This document shows positions 44,048 through 53,620 of a stretch of DNA of 64,000 nucleotides, piece by piece. The translations under genes and the position numbers were made by a program. The stretch is taken from the NCBI GenBank assembly GCA_018242605.1, contig JAFEBP010000020.1, positions 62,001 to 126,000 on the forward strand, given 5' to 3'. This stretch comes from Planctomycetota bacterium. GTDB lineage: Bacteria; Planctomycetota; Phycisphaerae; Phycisphaerales; UBA1924. The notes under the pieces were generated by a model. The model worked only from the letters and a program-made list of their open reading frames with translations. It ran no database searches and was not told where the DNA came from. Within the stretch, counting starts at the first letter, position 1; every line of letters begins with the position of its first letter.

Positions 44048-45220
44048 ATGAACGACCCCGGCCGCGAGTCTGTCGGAAGGTGCACGCTGCGGATCGACAA
44101 AGGCGTGTGCGTCGTCATGTTCGCGTACGACGTTGGCTTCTCGATCAACCTCGACGCGGCGGAGCGGGCCGTGGGGCAGCATCCCGGCGGCGGGGACGCC
44201 CAGAGGGAGTACCTGCGGCACACCCGAAAGAGCCCCCGAAGCGTCGAGTACCGCCCGGCCCCGCTACGGGTTTCTCGACGGAGCAAGCGCATCCCCGTTG
44301 CGAGTTTCGAAACCGACGAAAATGTTTACGCGGTCGCGTACGACTTTGGCGCGGTCTCGATCGCCTACACCATTGCCCTCCGCGGCGGAGCGCCCGAACT
44401 GCTCTCGCTCACCGAAGCCCTGTACGAAAACCAGCAGCTCTTGGAGGAATCTCGCCGCCAGGCAGACGCGCTCGTGGCAATGCTCGGCGGCGCGGTGCAA
44501 CTGCCCCGCACCGCCCCGATGGTCGAGGACTATGTGGTGCTCCACCTCGATCAAGCCCTGTGGCAGGGGCCCGCCGGCACGGTCAGCCCCGCCGATTGGC
44601 TGCGGACATGGAAGCATGAGGTGACGCACATCTTGAGGTCCGAGCGTGCTTCGCTCTCATCGCAGGAAGTCGACGACGCGACCGGGTCGTGCATCTCGTA
44701 CGGGCTCGAGGACGCGGCAATCGTCGATTGGAACGCGGCCCTGCTACTCGGGCCCGACATGGAAGACGCTATCGCCGTGCTGGAGTTCGCGAACGTCGAA
44801 CTCCTGGAGATGCGTCTGCTCGATGATCAGTTGGACCGGGCCTTGGAGAGGGCATATACCGCCACCACGCGCCGGGCCCGCGCCTACCCGCCGCGCAAAG
44901 ACAGGGCCTCGCTCCGAGAGATCGCCCAACTCCAGGTCAGCGGCGCCATGCTCTTTGAGGGCGTCAACAACACGCTCAAGCTCTTGGGAGATCAGTACCT
45001 CGCCCGGCTCTATCGCGCGGCGCTCAACCGCTTCCACCTCCCCGACTGGGACGCGAGCATCCTGCGCAAACTCGCGACGCTGGAGAGCATTTACGACAAG
45101 CTCAACGACCGCCAGACCACCCACCGCACCGAAGTGCTGGAATGGATCGTCATTCTCCTGATCGCGTTCGAGGTCTTCGCCGCGTGGCTCTGGCCGGCGC
45201 TGCGTGCGTGGCTCGCGTGA
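44048..45220 (+). CDS. RMD1/YagE family (DUF155) membrane-anchored protein
   Basis: A 390-residue protein. I start at the ATG at 44048 (after AAGGA); ATGs at 44006 and 44018 are alternatives. The family signature sits in the last third: NTLKLLGDQYLARLYRAALN, FHLPDWDASILRKLATLESI, YDKLNDRQTTHRTEVLEWIV, ending in one transmembrane segment (VILLIAFEVFAAWLWPAL). Middle helices are long and charged. In yeast RMD1/SIF2-like proteins act at mitochondria and microtubules; bacterial function is unknown. It is divergent from the CpeT-like gene. Confidence 0.82.
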   Translation: MNDPGRESVGRCTLRIDKGVCVVMFAYDVGFSINLDAAERAVGQHPGGGDAQREYLRHTRKSPRSVEYRPAPLRVSRRSKRIPVASFETDENVYAVAYDFGAVSIAYTIALRGGAPELLSLTEALYENQQLLEESRRQADALVAMLGGAVQLPRTAPMVEDYVVLHLDQALWQGPAGTVSPADWLRTWKHEVTHILRSERASLSSQEVDDATGSCISYGLEDAAIVDWNAALLLGPDMEDAIAVLEFANVELLEMRLLDDQLDRALERAYTATTRRARAYPPRKDRASLREIAQLQVSGAMLFEGVNNTLKLLGDQYLARLYRAALNRFHLPDWDASILRKLATLESIYDKLNDRQTTHRTEVLEWIVILLIAFEVFAAWLWPALRAWLA

Positions 45221-45230
45221 ACGCGAGGAT

Positions 45231-45267
45231 CAAAAATAACCGCGGGCCGGAATCAACCGGCCCGCGG
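45231..45267 (-). terminator. Intrinsic terminator of the PEP-CTERM-like gene
   Basis: On the minus strand CCGCGGGCCGG (45267-45257) pairs with CCGGCCCGCGG (45250-45240) around a 6-base loop, followed by TTATTTTTG. It lies 30-70 bases beyond the stop at 45298. Confidence 0.85.
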
Positions 45268-45297
45268 CACGGGAGAATCTTACTTGCGTGTCACCGT

Positions 45298-45975
45298 TCA
45301 GCGGCGACGACGGCCGGCGACCAGACCGCCCAGACCCAGGAGGGCCAGAGCGCCGGGGGCCGGGGTGGCCGTGCCTTCGAGCACGAAGGCCATGTCGGCG
45401 GGGGTATCAAACACGACAGAACCGGGGACCGGGGCGCCACCGGCGCCGAAGCCGCCACCCGGGTTGTGGAAGAACGACTCGCTGCCGGCCACAGTCTGGT
45501 CGGAGGCCAGCCAGTACCACTGGCCGCCGCCGGCGAACGGACGGGCGACGTACGCCGCGAGCCAGTAGGTGCCGGGCCCGAGGGTCGCGCCGCCGAAGTT
45601 CAGCTGCAGGTCAGCGCCGACCTGCGACCCGGTCGCGGTCGCGAGGATCGGGCTGGTCAGATCCGGAGCGGAGTGAATCTCGGCGAACGCGCCGACGTTG
45701 AACGACGCATCGCCGCGATCCAGACCGAAGATCGTGAGCGCGCCGAGGTTGTACTCGCCGCTCAGGGTGAAGTCATCCAACTGAGTCGTAGAGAACGCGG
45801 GGAAATCCGTGAAGGACTGAGCCACGCGGCCAGTGGTGCCGGGCGCCTGATTCACGAGCACAGCGCGATCACCGTAGGTCGAGGTGCTCGAACCGGTCGC
45901 GGACAACTGGGGGTTGATAGCGGAAGCCAGGGACGCGAGCGTACCCGCGGCCAACACAAACGAAATACGAACCAT
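45298..45975 (-). CDS. Secreted PEP-CTERM-like protein
   Basis: A 225-residue protein with a signal peptide (MVRISFVLAAGTLASLASAI) and a C-terminal tail PAPGALALLGLGGLVAGRRR. That tail is a Pro-x-Pro-like motif, a hydrophobic stretch and a basic end, as in PEP-CTERM sorting signals. The body is beta-rich (VAQSFTDFPAFSTTQLDDFT, LGPGTYWLAAYVARPFAGGG) and resembles PEP-CTERM 'choice-of-anchor' proteins. It has an AGGAG ribosome site and the best promoter of the window. Exosortase-mediated sorting is inferred; no exosortase gene is present here. Confidence 0.82.
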   Translation of the reverse strand: MVRISFVLAAGTLASLASAINPQLSATGSSTSTYGDRAVLVNQAPGTTGRVAQSFTDFPAFSTTQLDDFTLSGEYNLGALTIFGLDRGDASFNVGAFAEIHSAPDLTSPILATATGSQVGADLQLNFGGATLGPGTYWLAAYVARPFAGGGQWYWLASDQTVAGSESFFHNPGGGFGAGGAPVPGSVVFDTPADMAFVLEGTATPAPGALALLGLGGLVAGRRRR

Positions 45976-46406
45976 GTCTCTCTCCTAGGAAAACACCACA
46001 CTTCTCACGGCCTTTCAAGGCCATGTGTCTTGTCTTGTACCAAACGCATTGGAGTAGAAATATCCCCGCACGAAGGCGAAGAACGCCTAATCCCACATCG
46101 CGTCTGCCCTTTTATACTCGATGAATGCCGTCCTGTCAACGAAGAATCGAAAAAACCGGCGTTTTCAAGCATTTTAGGGCGTACTTAGCGCCGCGGCGTA
46201 CCGTTCCGCACGCTTTTGAGACCCGGTATTATGGTTATTGGACCTGCAATTCACGCAGACCTTCTGCGGAACGTGTCTTCTTAACCTAGGAACCAATCCA
46301 AGTTCATGCGTTGTGGAGAAGGCCTATGACCACCGGACCTTTGGGCGATGCACCCGTGAGTTCAAGGCAGCAGAACTCCGGTCCGAAAACGTGCTCCCCA
46401 AATAGC
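45976..46406. other. 431-base intergenic region with leader and promoter
   Basis: It holds the promoter of the PEP-CTERM-like gene (46111-46139) and its leader of about 130 bases, which includes a GGCCTT/AAGGCC hairpin near 46010-46025. A short inverted repeat CGCAGA/TCTGCG at 46254-46268 has no T-run. No gene is seen. Confidence 0.6.
46111..46139 (-). promoter_or_regulatory. Near-consensus sigma-70 promoter of the PEP-CTERM-like gene
   Basis: On the minus strand TTGACA (46139-46134), 17 bases, then TATAAA (46116-46111). Start of transcription near 46104, leaving a leader of roughly 130 bases before the ATG at 45975. Confidence 0.8.
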
Positions 46407-49391
46407 TCAACACTCCCCGCTTTGCCATGCCACGAAGAATGTCTCAACATCCGCCCCGTCAATGCCTCCGTCTTGATTGACGTCGGCAGCGTTCTCCCCA
46501 GCCGCCCAGGCCAGAAAAAACGCTTCAACATCCGCCCCATCGATGCCGCCGTCCTGATTGAAGTCCGAATAGCAGGGCGCGGCTTCGTCCCCATCGAATG
46601 TCCCGTCCAAATCGCGATCGACTCCGATGCGCGTTTCAGTGCCTTTGGGCACGACTGTGTACGTAAGTTCATTGCCCGCCGCCGCCGCGGCCTGCAAAAC
46701 CGACGCGGAGATCACCTCACCAACTCTGTCCGATTGGAACACCCCCGAACCGGTGTACACGAACCCGCGGTGCTCACCGTTGTAGATACCCTTGACCACC
46801 AGCCCGACCTTGTTCGTATTCGCCACCGCAAGCATCGATGAGATCAACGCGAGTTGCCCCGCCTCCGGCGTCGCGGCCGATACCAGCGTCGTCTGCTGAC
46901 CCACCGCCGCGTGCGTATCTTGGCTCGTCGGCCCCGGAGGGTTCGTCGGCGTGTTCGTGTTGCCCAGGGGCAGATCGCCGCCCGGGATGCAGAACACAAA
47001 CGCCACGAGGTCCGCGACCTCCTGATCGCTCGTCACGCTGAATGCGCCTTCGGAAATGAACCGCTCCAGCGAATCCACCGCGCCGTCGTGCGCATACCCG
47101 AACCCGGCGCTGTTGCTTGTCTTGGTGAAGTTGCAGCCCGCCTTCTCGTGCATGTTGCGTGTCTGCGGGACCTTGAAGGTCGCTTGCGTGGCGCCATCAA
47201 TCGAGACAAGGCCCAGGTGATGCTCACCGTTGCTCCCGATCGCGATCGGCTGAAACGTCGAGCCCGAAAGCCGCATGTCCGGCCCCATACCAGTAGGTAG
47301 CGTGTGGCACTGCACGCACGAAAACGCGTTCTGGTCGATGCGCCGCCCGCCCGCGCCCGTGTAGATCGCCTGCCCGTTCACCGGGTTCCCGTTGGGCAGC
47401 GCAAGCCCGGCATTCCCGAACCGGCCCGTGCGGTAGTGCCCCGGCAACGGCAAGCTCGCCGGCAAGCTGTTGTCGAAGTTGCGATGCGGGTTGGGAGGAA
47501 AATACGTCGTCGCCAGGAAATCCTCGAACTCCTGCATTTCCTGCGTCGTCAATGTGGTGTCATCCCCTTGCAGCCCGATGAAGGCAGGGCTGAAGGCTTC
47601 CAGTCCCAGCCGATCACCCCGCCAGTGATGCGGCTCGTGGCCGATGATGTCCTGCAGCGTCTGCGTCGTCATCGGCCCTTTCATGGGGTGATACGTCGTG
47701 AACGGCACCAGCGCCGAAGAAGAGTCCAGGCCCGGAACGCCGAAGCCCAGGTTGCGGTTGGTCAGCGGATCCACCGTGCCGCTGGGATCGCCCAGATCCC
47801 ACGCGAGACGGTCCATCCTCGCGTCCACATGACAGCTCGCGCACGCGATCTGTCCCAAGCCGGAGTTCTTGTGCGTGTCGTACAGGTGCTTGCGCCCCAC
47901 TTTGATCGCCGCCGGCGATGGGTCATAGAACGGCACCGTCGCGACCACGCTCTCGCCCGAGACATCCACCACACTCAGCGTCGAGGCGAAGCGGTTGAGC
48001 ACGTACAACCTGCCGCGTCCTTCGTCCAGGCACAACCCCGTCGGCCCTTCACCTACGTTGATCGCGTCCGCCAGCCCGACGCGGGCCCCGGCCTGATTGA
48101 TCACCACGACGTTGTTGCTCCCCATACCCGCCACGTACGCCTTCGTGCCCGCCGCGTTCCACGCCACCGCGCGCGGATCGCCGATCGACTTGTCCCGCTC
48201 GGTCTGCGGCACCGTCGGCGTCGCGTACGTCAGGTGAGGATTGAGATCGGTCACCACCTTGCCGAGCCCCGGCATAGATACCGACGCGTGCTGCACCCGT
48301 AGGAACCGACCATTCACATTGGGCTCAAACCGGACCTCGTTCTTCGCATCCGTGCCCACCACGCTCACAGAGCCGGTGACCGGATTCACCCCCACCGCCA
48401 TGCAGATGTTCATGAGCGTTGAGACATACGTCACGCCCAGCGTCGATGTGTCGATCACCGCCAAGTCACGGTCCGGAAGATCCCACCCCACCGGTCGGCC
48501 CGAGAGCGCCGCGTTCGCGCCGCTCACCATGGATGTCCAATCGTGGGAGTTATCGTCCATCCATCGCCCCAAATCGTCCTTCTTCACGATCATGCCCACC
48601 CGGGGAGGTGTCGGATTCCCCGCCCGTTTCGCCGGCACGAAGTTCGCACCGCTGTTGGGCGGCGGGTTCACCCCCGCGTACGGACTGGCCGCGTTGCCCA
48701 CAGCGTTGGGCGGGAATGTAATCACGCCGCTCCCGCTGCTGCCTCCACCCACCAGAGTCGATCGGTTGCCCGACTCAAAGATCGCCGCGTACACCTTTGT
48801 GCCGTCGGGGCTGACCGCCAACGCACGCGGATCCTCCGCGTCGATGGCGGCGCTCACCGGGGCCACGTCGAGGTTCGCCGGGTCGTACACCTGCACAGTA
48901 TTCACCTGTGAGCACGTGACAAATGCCCGCCGCGGCGTGCCCGCGAAGACCACGTCGCACGGCTCGTCCGCCGTGCGGATCGTCCGCACCACATTCATCG
49001 TGGTGAGATTCACCACGCTCACACTGTCCGAAATGTGGTTCACCACCCACGCCTCGTTGTTCGTTCGCACGCGGACACTCACCGGGTCCAGGCCCACGGG
49101 GATTTCCGCGATCAACGACGGTGCCGCGCCGGCCAGATCGAATACCTCCAGGCGATTGTCAGGCGTATTGCACACCAGCAGCTTTGAGCCATCCGGGGTC
49201 TTGTCAATCGGAAACACCTGCGGCGTCTCCCAGTTGACGAACCAAGGGTTCACACGCGGCCCGTAGCCTCCGCCGGATTCGCCACGCGGCATCGCCCCCG
49301 ACACCTCGGGGGCCGCGCTCAAACCCACGGTGACGCCGACCGTTGCAGACAAAAGCGCAGTGACGAATACTGACTCTGGACGCAGTCGCAT
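46407..49391 (-). CDS. Secreted YVTN-propeller di-haem cytochrome with EF-hand tag
   Basis: A 994-residue protein. A signal peptide (VFVTALLSATVGVTVGLSAA) precedes YVTN-type propeller repeats (SVRVRTNNEAWVVNHISDSV, ALAVSPDGTKVYAAIFESG, AWNAAGTKAYVAGMGSNNVV). Two haem c sites follow: CASCH near residue 517 and CVQCH near residue 692. The spacing and surrounding text (VDARMDRLAWDLGDPSG, QTLQDIIGHEPHHWRGDR) resemble di-haem peroxidase-like proteins fused to propellers. The last 50 residues are two EF-hand-like repeats (DFNQDGGIDGADVEAFF, VNQDGGIDGADVETFF) ending in Cys. It is probably a periplasmic or surface electron-transfer protein. Confidence 0.87.
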   Translation of the reverse strand: MRLRPESVFVTALLSATVGVTVGLSAAPEVSGAMPRGESGGGYGPRVNPWFVNWETPQVFPIDKTPDGSKLLVCNTPDNRLEVFDLAGAAPSLIAEIPVGLDPVSVRVRTNNEAWVVNHISDSVSVVNLTTMNVVRTIRTADEPCDVVFAGTPRRAFVTCSQVNTVQVYDPANLDVAPVSAAIDAEDPRALAVSPDGTKVYAAIFESGNRSTLVGGGSSGSGVITFPPNAVGNAASPYAGVNPPPNSGANFVPAKRAGNPTPPRVGMIVKKDDLGRWMDDNSHDWTSMVSGANAALSGRPVGWDLPDRDLAVIDTSTLGVTYVSTLMNICMAVGVNPVTGSVSVVGTDAKNEVRFEPNVNGRFLRVQHASVSMPGLGKVVTDLNPHLTYATPTVPQTERDKSIGDPRAVAWNAAGTKAYVAGMGSNNVVVINQAGARVGLADAINVGEGPTGLCLDEGRGRLYVLNRFASTLSVVDVSGESVVATVPFYDPSPAAIKVGRKHLYDTHKNSGLGQIACASCHVDARMDRLAWDLGDPSGTVDPLTNRNLGFGVPGLDSSSALVPFTTYHPMKGPMTTQTLQDIIGHEPHHWRGDRLGLEAFSPAFIGLQGDDTTLTTQEMQEFEDFLATTYFPPNPHRNFDNSLPASLPLPGHYRTGRFGNAGLALPNGNPVNGQAIYTGAGGRRIDQNAFSCVQCHTLPTGMGPDMRLSGSTFQPIAIGSNGEHHLGLVSIDGATQATFKVPQTRNMHEKAGCNFTKTSNSAGFGYAHDGAVDSLERFISEGAFSVTSDQEVADLVAFVFCIPGGDLPLGNTNTPTNPPGPTSQDTHAAVGQQTTLVSAATPEAGQLALISSMLAVANTNKVGLVVKGIYNGEHRGFVYTGSGVFQSDRVGEVISASVLQAAAAAGNELTYTVVPKGTETRIGVDRDLDGTFDGDEAAPCYSDFNQDGGIDGADVEAFFLAWAAGENAADVNQDGGIDGADVETFFVAWQSGEC

Positions 49392-49580
49392 TGAAAATTC
49401 CCTTGGGTGAACTCCGGAGGCTCTCTATGACAGGATACCAGGATCCGCGCAGAATGCAAGAGAGGTCTCACCCATACGCCCCTTGTCGGCGCGGGCTTGC
49501 ACCGCACTTGATGAATCCTGCGTATCCCGTCGAGTCGATTCAGACCTTGAGGGTGAGGAGAACCGCGGGTGAAACGGCCG

Positions 49581-49925
49581 TTAGTGCCCGTTGCCGATCT
49601 GGATCGCCGCCAAAGCCGTCATCGGGTCGGGCGCAAACCGGAACACCTTGTCCAGACCAGTCACGCGGAAGATCGAGAGCACTTCCTCGCCGACGCAACA
49701 CAGCGTCAGGGACTTCTTCGCCTCCACCACCTGACGCCGCAGCTTGAGCAACTGCCCCAGATTCGAGCTGTTGACGTACGACACTCCGGAGAAATTCAGC
49801 ACCACGTGCGATGGCTTGCCGCCCCCGCTGGAGAGGTCCGCAAACACACCCGCCACCTCATCGGAGAGTAGTGGTTCATCCGAGAGTTCGGCCACGATGA
49901 TGTCGTTTGACCATTGAGTTGCCAT
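49581..49925 (-). CDS. STAS-domain anti-sigma-factor antagonist-like protein
   Basis: A 114-residue protein from the ATG at 49925; an upstream ATG at 50015 adds an unrelated leader. The STAS fold is seen in DIIVAELSDEPLLSDEVAGV, HVVLNFSGVSYVNSSNLGQL and LTLCCVGEEVLSIFRVTGLD. In anti-anti-sigma factors the phosphorylated Ser sits in a D-S/T-S-x-x-L context; here it is N-S-S-N-L, so the serine is kept but the aspartate is Asn. It may take part in a partner-switching system, but no kinase is nearby. Confidence 0.82.
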   Translation of the reverse strand: MATQWSNDIIVAELSDEPLLSDEVAGVFADLSSGGGKPSHVVLNFSGVSYVNSSNLGQLLKLRRQVVEAKKSLTLCCVGEEVLSIFRVTGLDKVFRFAPDPMTALAAIQIGNGH

Positions 49926-50076
49926 ACTTGACCCAACATACGCCCAACGAACTGCGGTTGTTCGCGTGATTGCATCCGCTCGGGCGGCATCGCCCCGCTT
50001 GACACAGCATACCAAAAACTGATCGCGAACGCATCCCCTTTTGGCGTTTCCCAGGGTTTCTATTGCCAGAATGCCC

Positions 50077-52839
50077 TTATTCGGTAGTCGCGTTCAGGGA
50101 TTGATCGGTCCGCTCCTCGCCTTCGGGCACTGTCGCCGCCGCCACCACCCGGTCTCCGTCATTGAGGCTGACCACGCGGACACCCATCGTCCCACGTCCG
50201 CACTCGCGAATTTCAGACGCCGGAACACGAACCAGTTGCCCGCCCTTGCTGACCACGACGACGTCGTCGGAAGCCAGCACACCCAACGCCGCGACGGAAA
50301 GCCCGTTGCGGTCTCCCGTCTTGATGTCCGCCCGGCCCTTGCCGCCGCGTGACTGAGACCGCAGTTTGCCCGTCTCGGGCTGAACTCGATATTCATCGAT
50401 GGGCGTGCGTTTGCCGAAGCCGTTGCTCGTGATGGTGAGCAGCGCTGTGGACGGGTCCTTGGTCATCAGATCCCCGTCGGCATCCGGATTCATGGGGATG
50501 GCGACCACGCCGATCACCCTGTCACCCTCGTCGAGTTCGATGCCCTTGACGCCCGCCGCGGGCCGGCCCATGAGCCGAACGTCGTGCTCGCTGAAGCGGA
50601 TGGCCATGCCCCCCGCCGTCGCGAGCAGAATGTCGTCGCTGCCGTTGGTGGCCGTGACGTCCAGCAGCACATCGCCCTCTTTGAGGCCCACGGCGATCAA
50701 CCCGCCCTTGCTGACGTTGCGGTAGTCCTTGAGCGGGGTCCGCTTCACAATGCCCTCGCGCGAAACGAACGTCAGGAAGCGGCTGCCCTCCTCAAAGTCC
50801 TTGACCGCCAGGTACGCGCACGTACGTTCGCCTTCTCGCAGGTCCAGAATGTTGACCATCGCCCGGCCCACGCTCGTCCGCGACATCTCGGGGATCTCGA
50901 AGACCTTGATCTTGAAGACCCGGCCAGTGTCGGTAAAGCAGAGCAGGTCGTCGTGCGTGCTGGCGAGCAGCACATGGCTGATGAAGTCGTCGTCCTTGCT
51001 GTCGCCCGCGCGGATGCCCTTGCCGCCACGCCCCTGCTGGCGATATGTATCCAGCGGCACCCGCTTGACATACCCCTGGTGAGAGATCGTCACCGCCACA
51101 TCGCTCACCGGGATGAGCTCCGCGATCTGAATATCCGCATCGGCGTCGTCGATCCGCGTGCGCCGGGGCGAGTCGTATTTGGCCCGCATCTCCTCGCAAT
51201 CGGCGCGGATGATACCCAGCACCCGGGCGTGATCCGCCAGGATCGCCTCGTACCCCTCGATCTCCAGCACCAACGCCGCGTAGTCCCTCGCCAGCCGCTC
51301 GATCTCGAGCCCCACCAGCTGGATCAGCCGCATCGCGCCGATCGTCTCGGCCTGCACGCGGGTGAGCGCCACGCCGCCCGCTGCTTCGGCCGCGCGAACC
51401 CGGTCCATGAGCCGCCTGGGCAGCTTCGCCGCGTGCGGGTGGGTCGGCGGCACGCGGAATCGCCGCCGCATCAATCGCTCAATGGCTTCTTCACGCGTTG
51501 AACTCGCCCGGATCTCGCGGATCACCTCGTCGATGTCGCACACCGCGTAGATCATGCCTTCCAAAACGTGGGCCTTCTTCTTGGCCTCTCCCAGCAGGTG
51601 CTCCGTGCGCCGCCGGATGACCACCACCCGGTGATCGATGTAGCAATCAATGAGTTGGAGCATTCCCAGTGTGCGCGGCTGGTTCGAGACCAGCGCCACG
51701 CTCTGGATCGAGAACGTCTCCTGCAGCGGCGTGAACTCGTACAACTGCTTCTCCGCAACCCGCGGGTCCCCGCCCTTCTTGAGCTCCACCACGATCCGCG
51801 TGGACGCCTCGCGCCCCGACTCGTCGTTGGTGTACGACACCTCGGAGATCTTCTCCTCCTCGCACGCGTTCTTGACCGACTCAAAGAGCGTGCCCTGGCT
51901 CACCATGAACGGGATCTCGTCGATCACGACGCGCTGCCGGCCGCCCTTGTCGATGTCCTCGTAGTGGCACGTGCCGCGGATCGTCACGCGACCCTTGCCG
52001 TGCAGGTAGGCGTCGATGATGCCGCGCCGCCCCAGGATCGTGCCGCCGGTGGGGAAGTCCGGCCCCTTGATGCCGCGCCGGATCACCTTGCCCTCGGCGT
52101 CGACCACGTCGCGCATGATCTCCTCGAGCGTCACGTCGCGCTTCTCCAAGCGGCCGTCTAGCACGCGGATGATGCTGTCGAACGCCTCCGTGGGGTTGTG
52201 CGGCGGCAGGTTGGTCGCGATGCCCACCGCGATGCCCATGCCCCCGTTAATGATCAGGTTCGGGAACTTCGACGGCAGAACCACCGGCTCCATGCGGGTG
52301 TCGTCGTAGTTGGGACGCATGTCCACCGTGTCGAGCTTGATATCGGCGAGCATGTCCGCCGCCGCGTCGCTCATCCGGCATTCGGTGTACCGCATCGCCG
52401 CGGGCGGATCGCCCAGGATCGAGCCGAAGTTGCCCTGCGGGTCCACCAGCGGCACCCGCATGCGCCACGGCTGGCCCATCAGCACCAGCGCTCCGTACAG
52501 CGAGGAATCGCCGTGCGGGTGGTAGCGGCCCATGACGTCGCCCACGACCTTCGCGCACTTCACGTGCTTGCTGTTGGGCCGGAGGTTCAGGTCGCTCATG
52601 CCCCACATCAACCGCCGCTGGCTGGGCTTAAGCCCATCTCGGACATCGGGCAGTGCCCGGTCCATGATCGTGCTCATCGCGTACGTGAGATAGGAATCCT
52701 TCAGCTCGCGCTGAATCTCCTGCTCAACGATGCGCGACGGATCGAACGCGGGGCCTTCGTCGGTCTGCGTTCCGCCGCCATTTCCATCGGCGCCGTCGGG
52801 GCTGAAAAGTGGCATCCTGAAACGGGAGAGTTCGGTCAT
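50077..52839 (-). CDS. gyrA: DNA gyrase subunit A
   Basis: A 920-residue GyrA with a 29-residue N-terminal extension. The catalytic tyrosine is Tyr151 (AAMRYTECRMS). The winged-helix and quinolone region reads RYHPHGDSSLYGALVLMGQP, where Ser112 matches E. coli Ser83 and Gly116 matches Asp87. The C-terminal beta-pinwheel contains GyrA-box-like QGRGGKGI and a second SQSRGGKGR. It introduces negative supercoils with GyrB, which is not in this window. Parallel topoisomerase IV genes are not seen either. Confidence 0.95.
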   Translation of the reverse strand: MTELSRFRMPLFSPDGADGNGGGTQTDEGPAFDPSRIVEQEIQRELKDSYLTYAMSTIMDRALPDVRDGLKPSQRRLMWGMSDLNLRPNSKHVKCAKVVGDVMGRYHPHGDSSLYGALVLMGQPWRMRVPLVDPQGNFGSILGDPPAAMRYTECRMSDAAADMLADIKLDTVDMRPNYDDTRMEPVVLPSKFPNLIINGGMGIAVGIATNLPPHNPTEAFDSIIRVLDGRLEKRDVTLEEIMRDVVDAEGKVIRRGIKGPDFPTGGTILGRRGIIDAYLHGKGRVTIRGTCHYEDIDKGGRQRVVIDEIPFMVSQGTLFESVKNACEEEKISEVSYTNDESGREASTRIVVELKKGGDPRVAEKQLYEFTPLQETFSIQSVALVSNQPRTLGMLQLIDCYIDHRVVVIRRRTEHLLGEAKKKAHVLEGMIYAVCDIDEVIREIRASSTREEAIERLMRRRFRVPPTHPHAAKLPRRLMDRVRAAEAAGGVALTRVQAETIGAMRLIQLVGLEIERLARDYAALVLEIEGYEAILADHARVLGIIRADCEEMRAKYDSPRRTRIDDADADIQIAELIPVSDVAVTISHQGYVKRVPLDTYRQQGRGGKGIRAGDSKDDDFISHVLLASTHDDLLCFTDTGRVFKIKVFEIPEMSRTSVGRAMVNILDLREGERTCAYLAVKDFEEGSRFLTFVSREGIVKRTPLKDYRNVSKGGLIAVGLKEGDVLLDVTATNGSDDILLATAGGMAIRFSEHDVRLMGRPAAGVKGIELDEGDRVIGVVAIPMNPDADGDLMTKDPSTALLTITSNGFGKRTPIDEYRVQPETGKLRSQSRGGKGRADIKTGDRNGLSVAALGVLASDDVVVVSKGGQLVRVPASEIRECGRGTMGVRVVSLNDGDRVVAAATVPEGEERTDQSLNATTE

Positions 52840-52957
52840 TGATCGGGTTCCGGCAGCGCCTAAGGTGGGCGGTGTGCGGCTGAGTTCCGTTCAGCCCTCC
52901 AACAGTCTGAAATGATAGGAAGGAGCCAGCTTCAATCAGGCTTCTGGAGCCGGGAAG

Positions 52958-53620
52958 TTAGCCGTTTTTCATCACGCCAAACTGCTCCAGCGCCCGCTGG
53001 ATCTGAGTCGCTGTATCGCCCGTGTGATCCACCAGTACCGTCCGCCACCCAAGGGTGCCCGCCGCCGCGATGTTGTCCGCCAGATCATCAAAGAACAGGA
53101 TTTCGTCTCCCCGGTAGCCCACCAGTTTTTCAAACTCCCTGTAGATCGCCGGGTCGGGCTTCGCCAGACCCATCAGGTGACTCGCGTGACGATGCTTGAG
53201 CATCAGCGCTGTGGGATAATCCGGCGGCGAGCCATCCGCCTTGGGCAGGTGCCGCTCCCAATGCGCATGGTTGGTGTTGGACAGAAGCGCCGTGTCCACA
53301 CCCGGCGTCCGCGTGAGCCTGCCGATGATGGCATCTACGCCCTCGTATTCATCCAGCAGCCAGGAGTGGTGAAGCCGCTTGAGTTCCTCCACGCTGTACA
53401 GCCCACGATTCGCGTCGCTCAGGGCGGCAAAGAACCGCTCGGGATCGATCGCCCCGCGCTGAAACTCCACCGTCAACGCCCGCCTTCGCGCGATGAACTC
53501 CGGAGAAAGTGAATCCGCACGCACCTCCAGCCCCGCGGCGTGGCACCCCTCTTCCCAACTGCGGCAATGCCGCAGAATGACCCCGCCCCAGTCAAAGCAC
53601 ACCAGTCCCACGTTGCTCAT
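52958..53620 (-). CDS. HAD-superfamily hydrolase
   Basis: A 220-residue protein. Motif I is VCFDWGGVILR (nucleophile Asp, with Gly in place of the second Asp), motif II is LLSNTNHAHWE, the lysine of motif III is in GLAKPDPAIYRE, and motif IV is FFDDLADNIAAA. The layout resembles YihX/epoxide-hydrolase-like HAD phosphatases. The lone Asp in motif I is seen in some dehalogenase-like members. Its ATG overlaps the truD stop by four bases, so it is the last gene of a coupled DUF151-truD-HAD operon. Confidence 0.88.
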   Translation of the reverse strand: MSNVGLVCFDWGGVILRHCRSWEEGCHAAGLEVRADSLSPEFIARRRALTVEFQRGAIDPERFFAALSDANRGLYSVEELKRLHHSWLLDEYEGVDAIIGRLTRTPGVDTALLSNTNHAHWERHLPKADGSPPDYPTALMLKHRHASHLMGLAKPDPAIYREFEKLVGYRGDEILFFDDLADNIAAAGTLGWRTVLVDHTGDTATQIQRALEQFGVMKNG

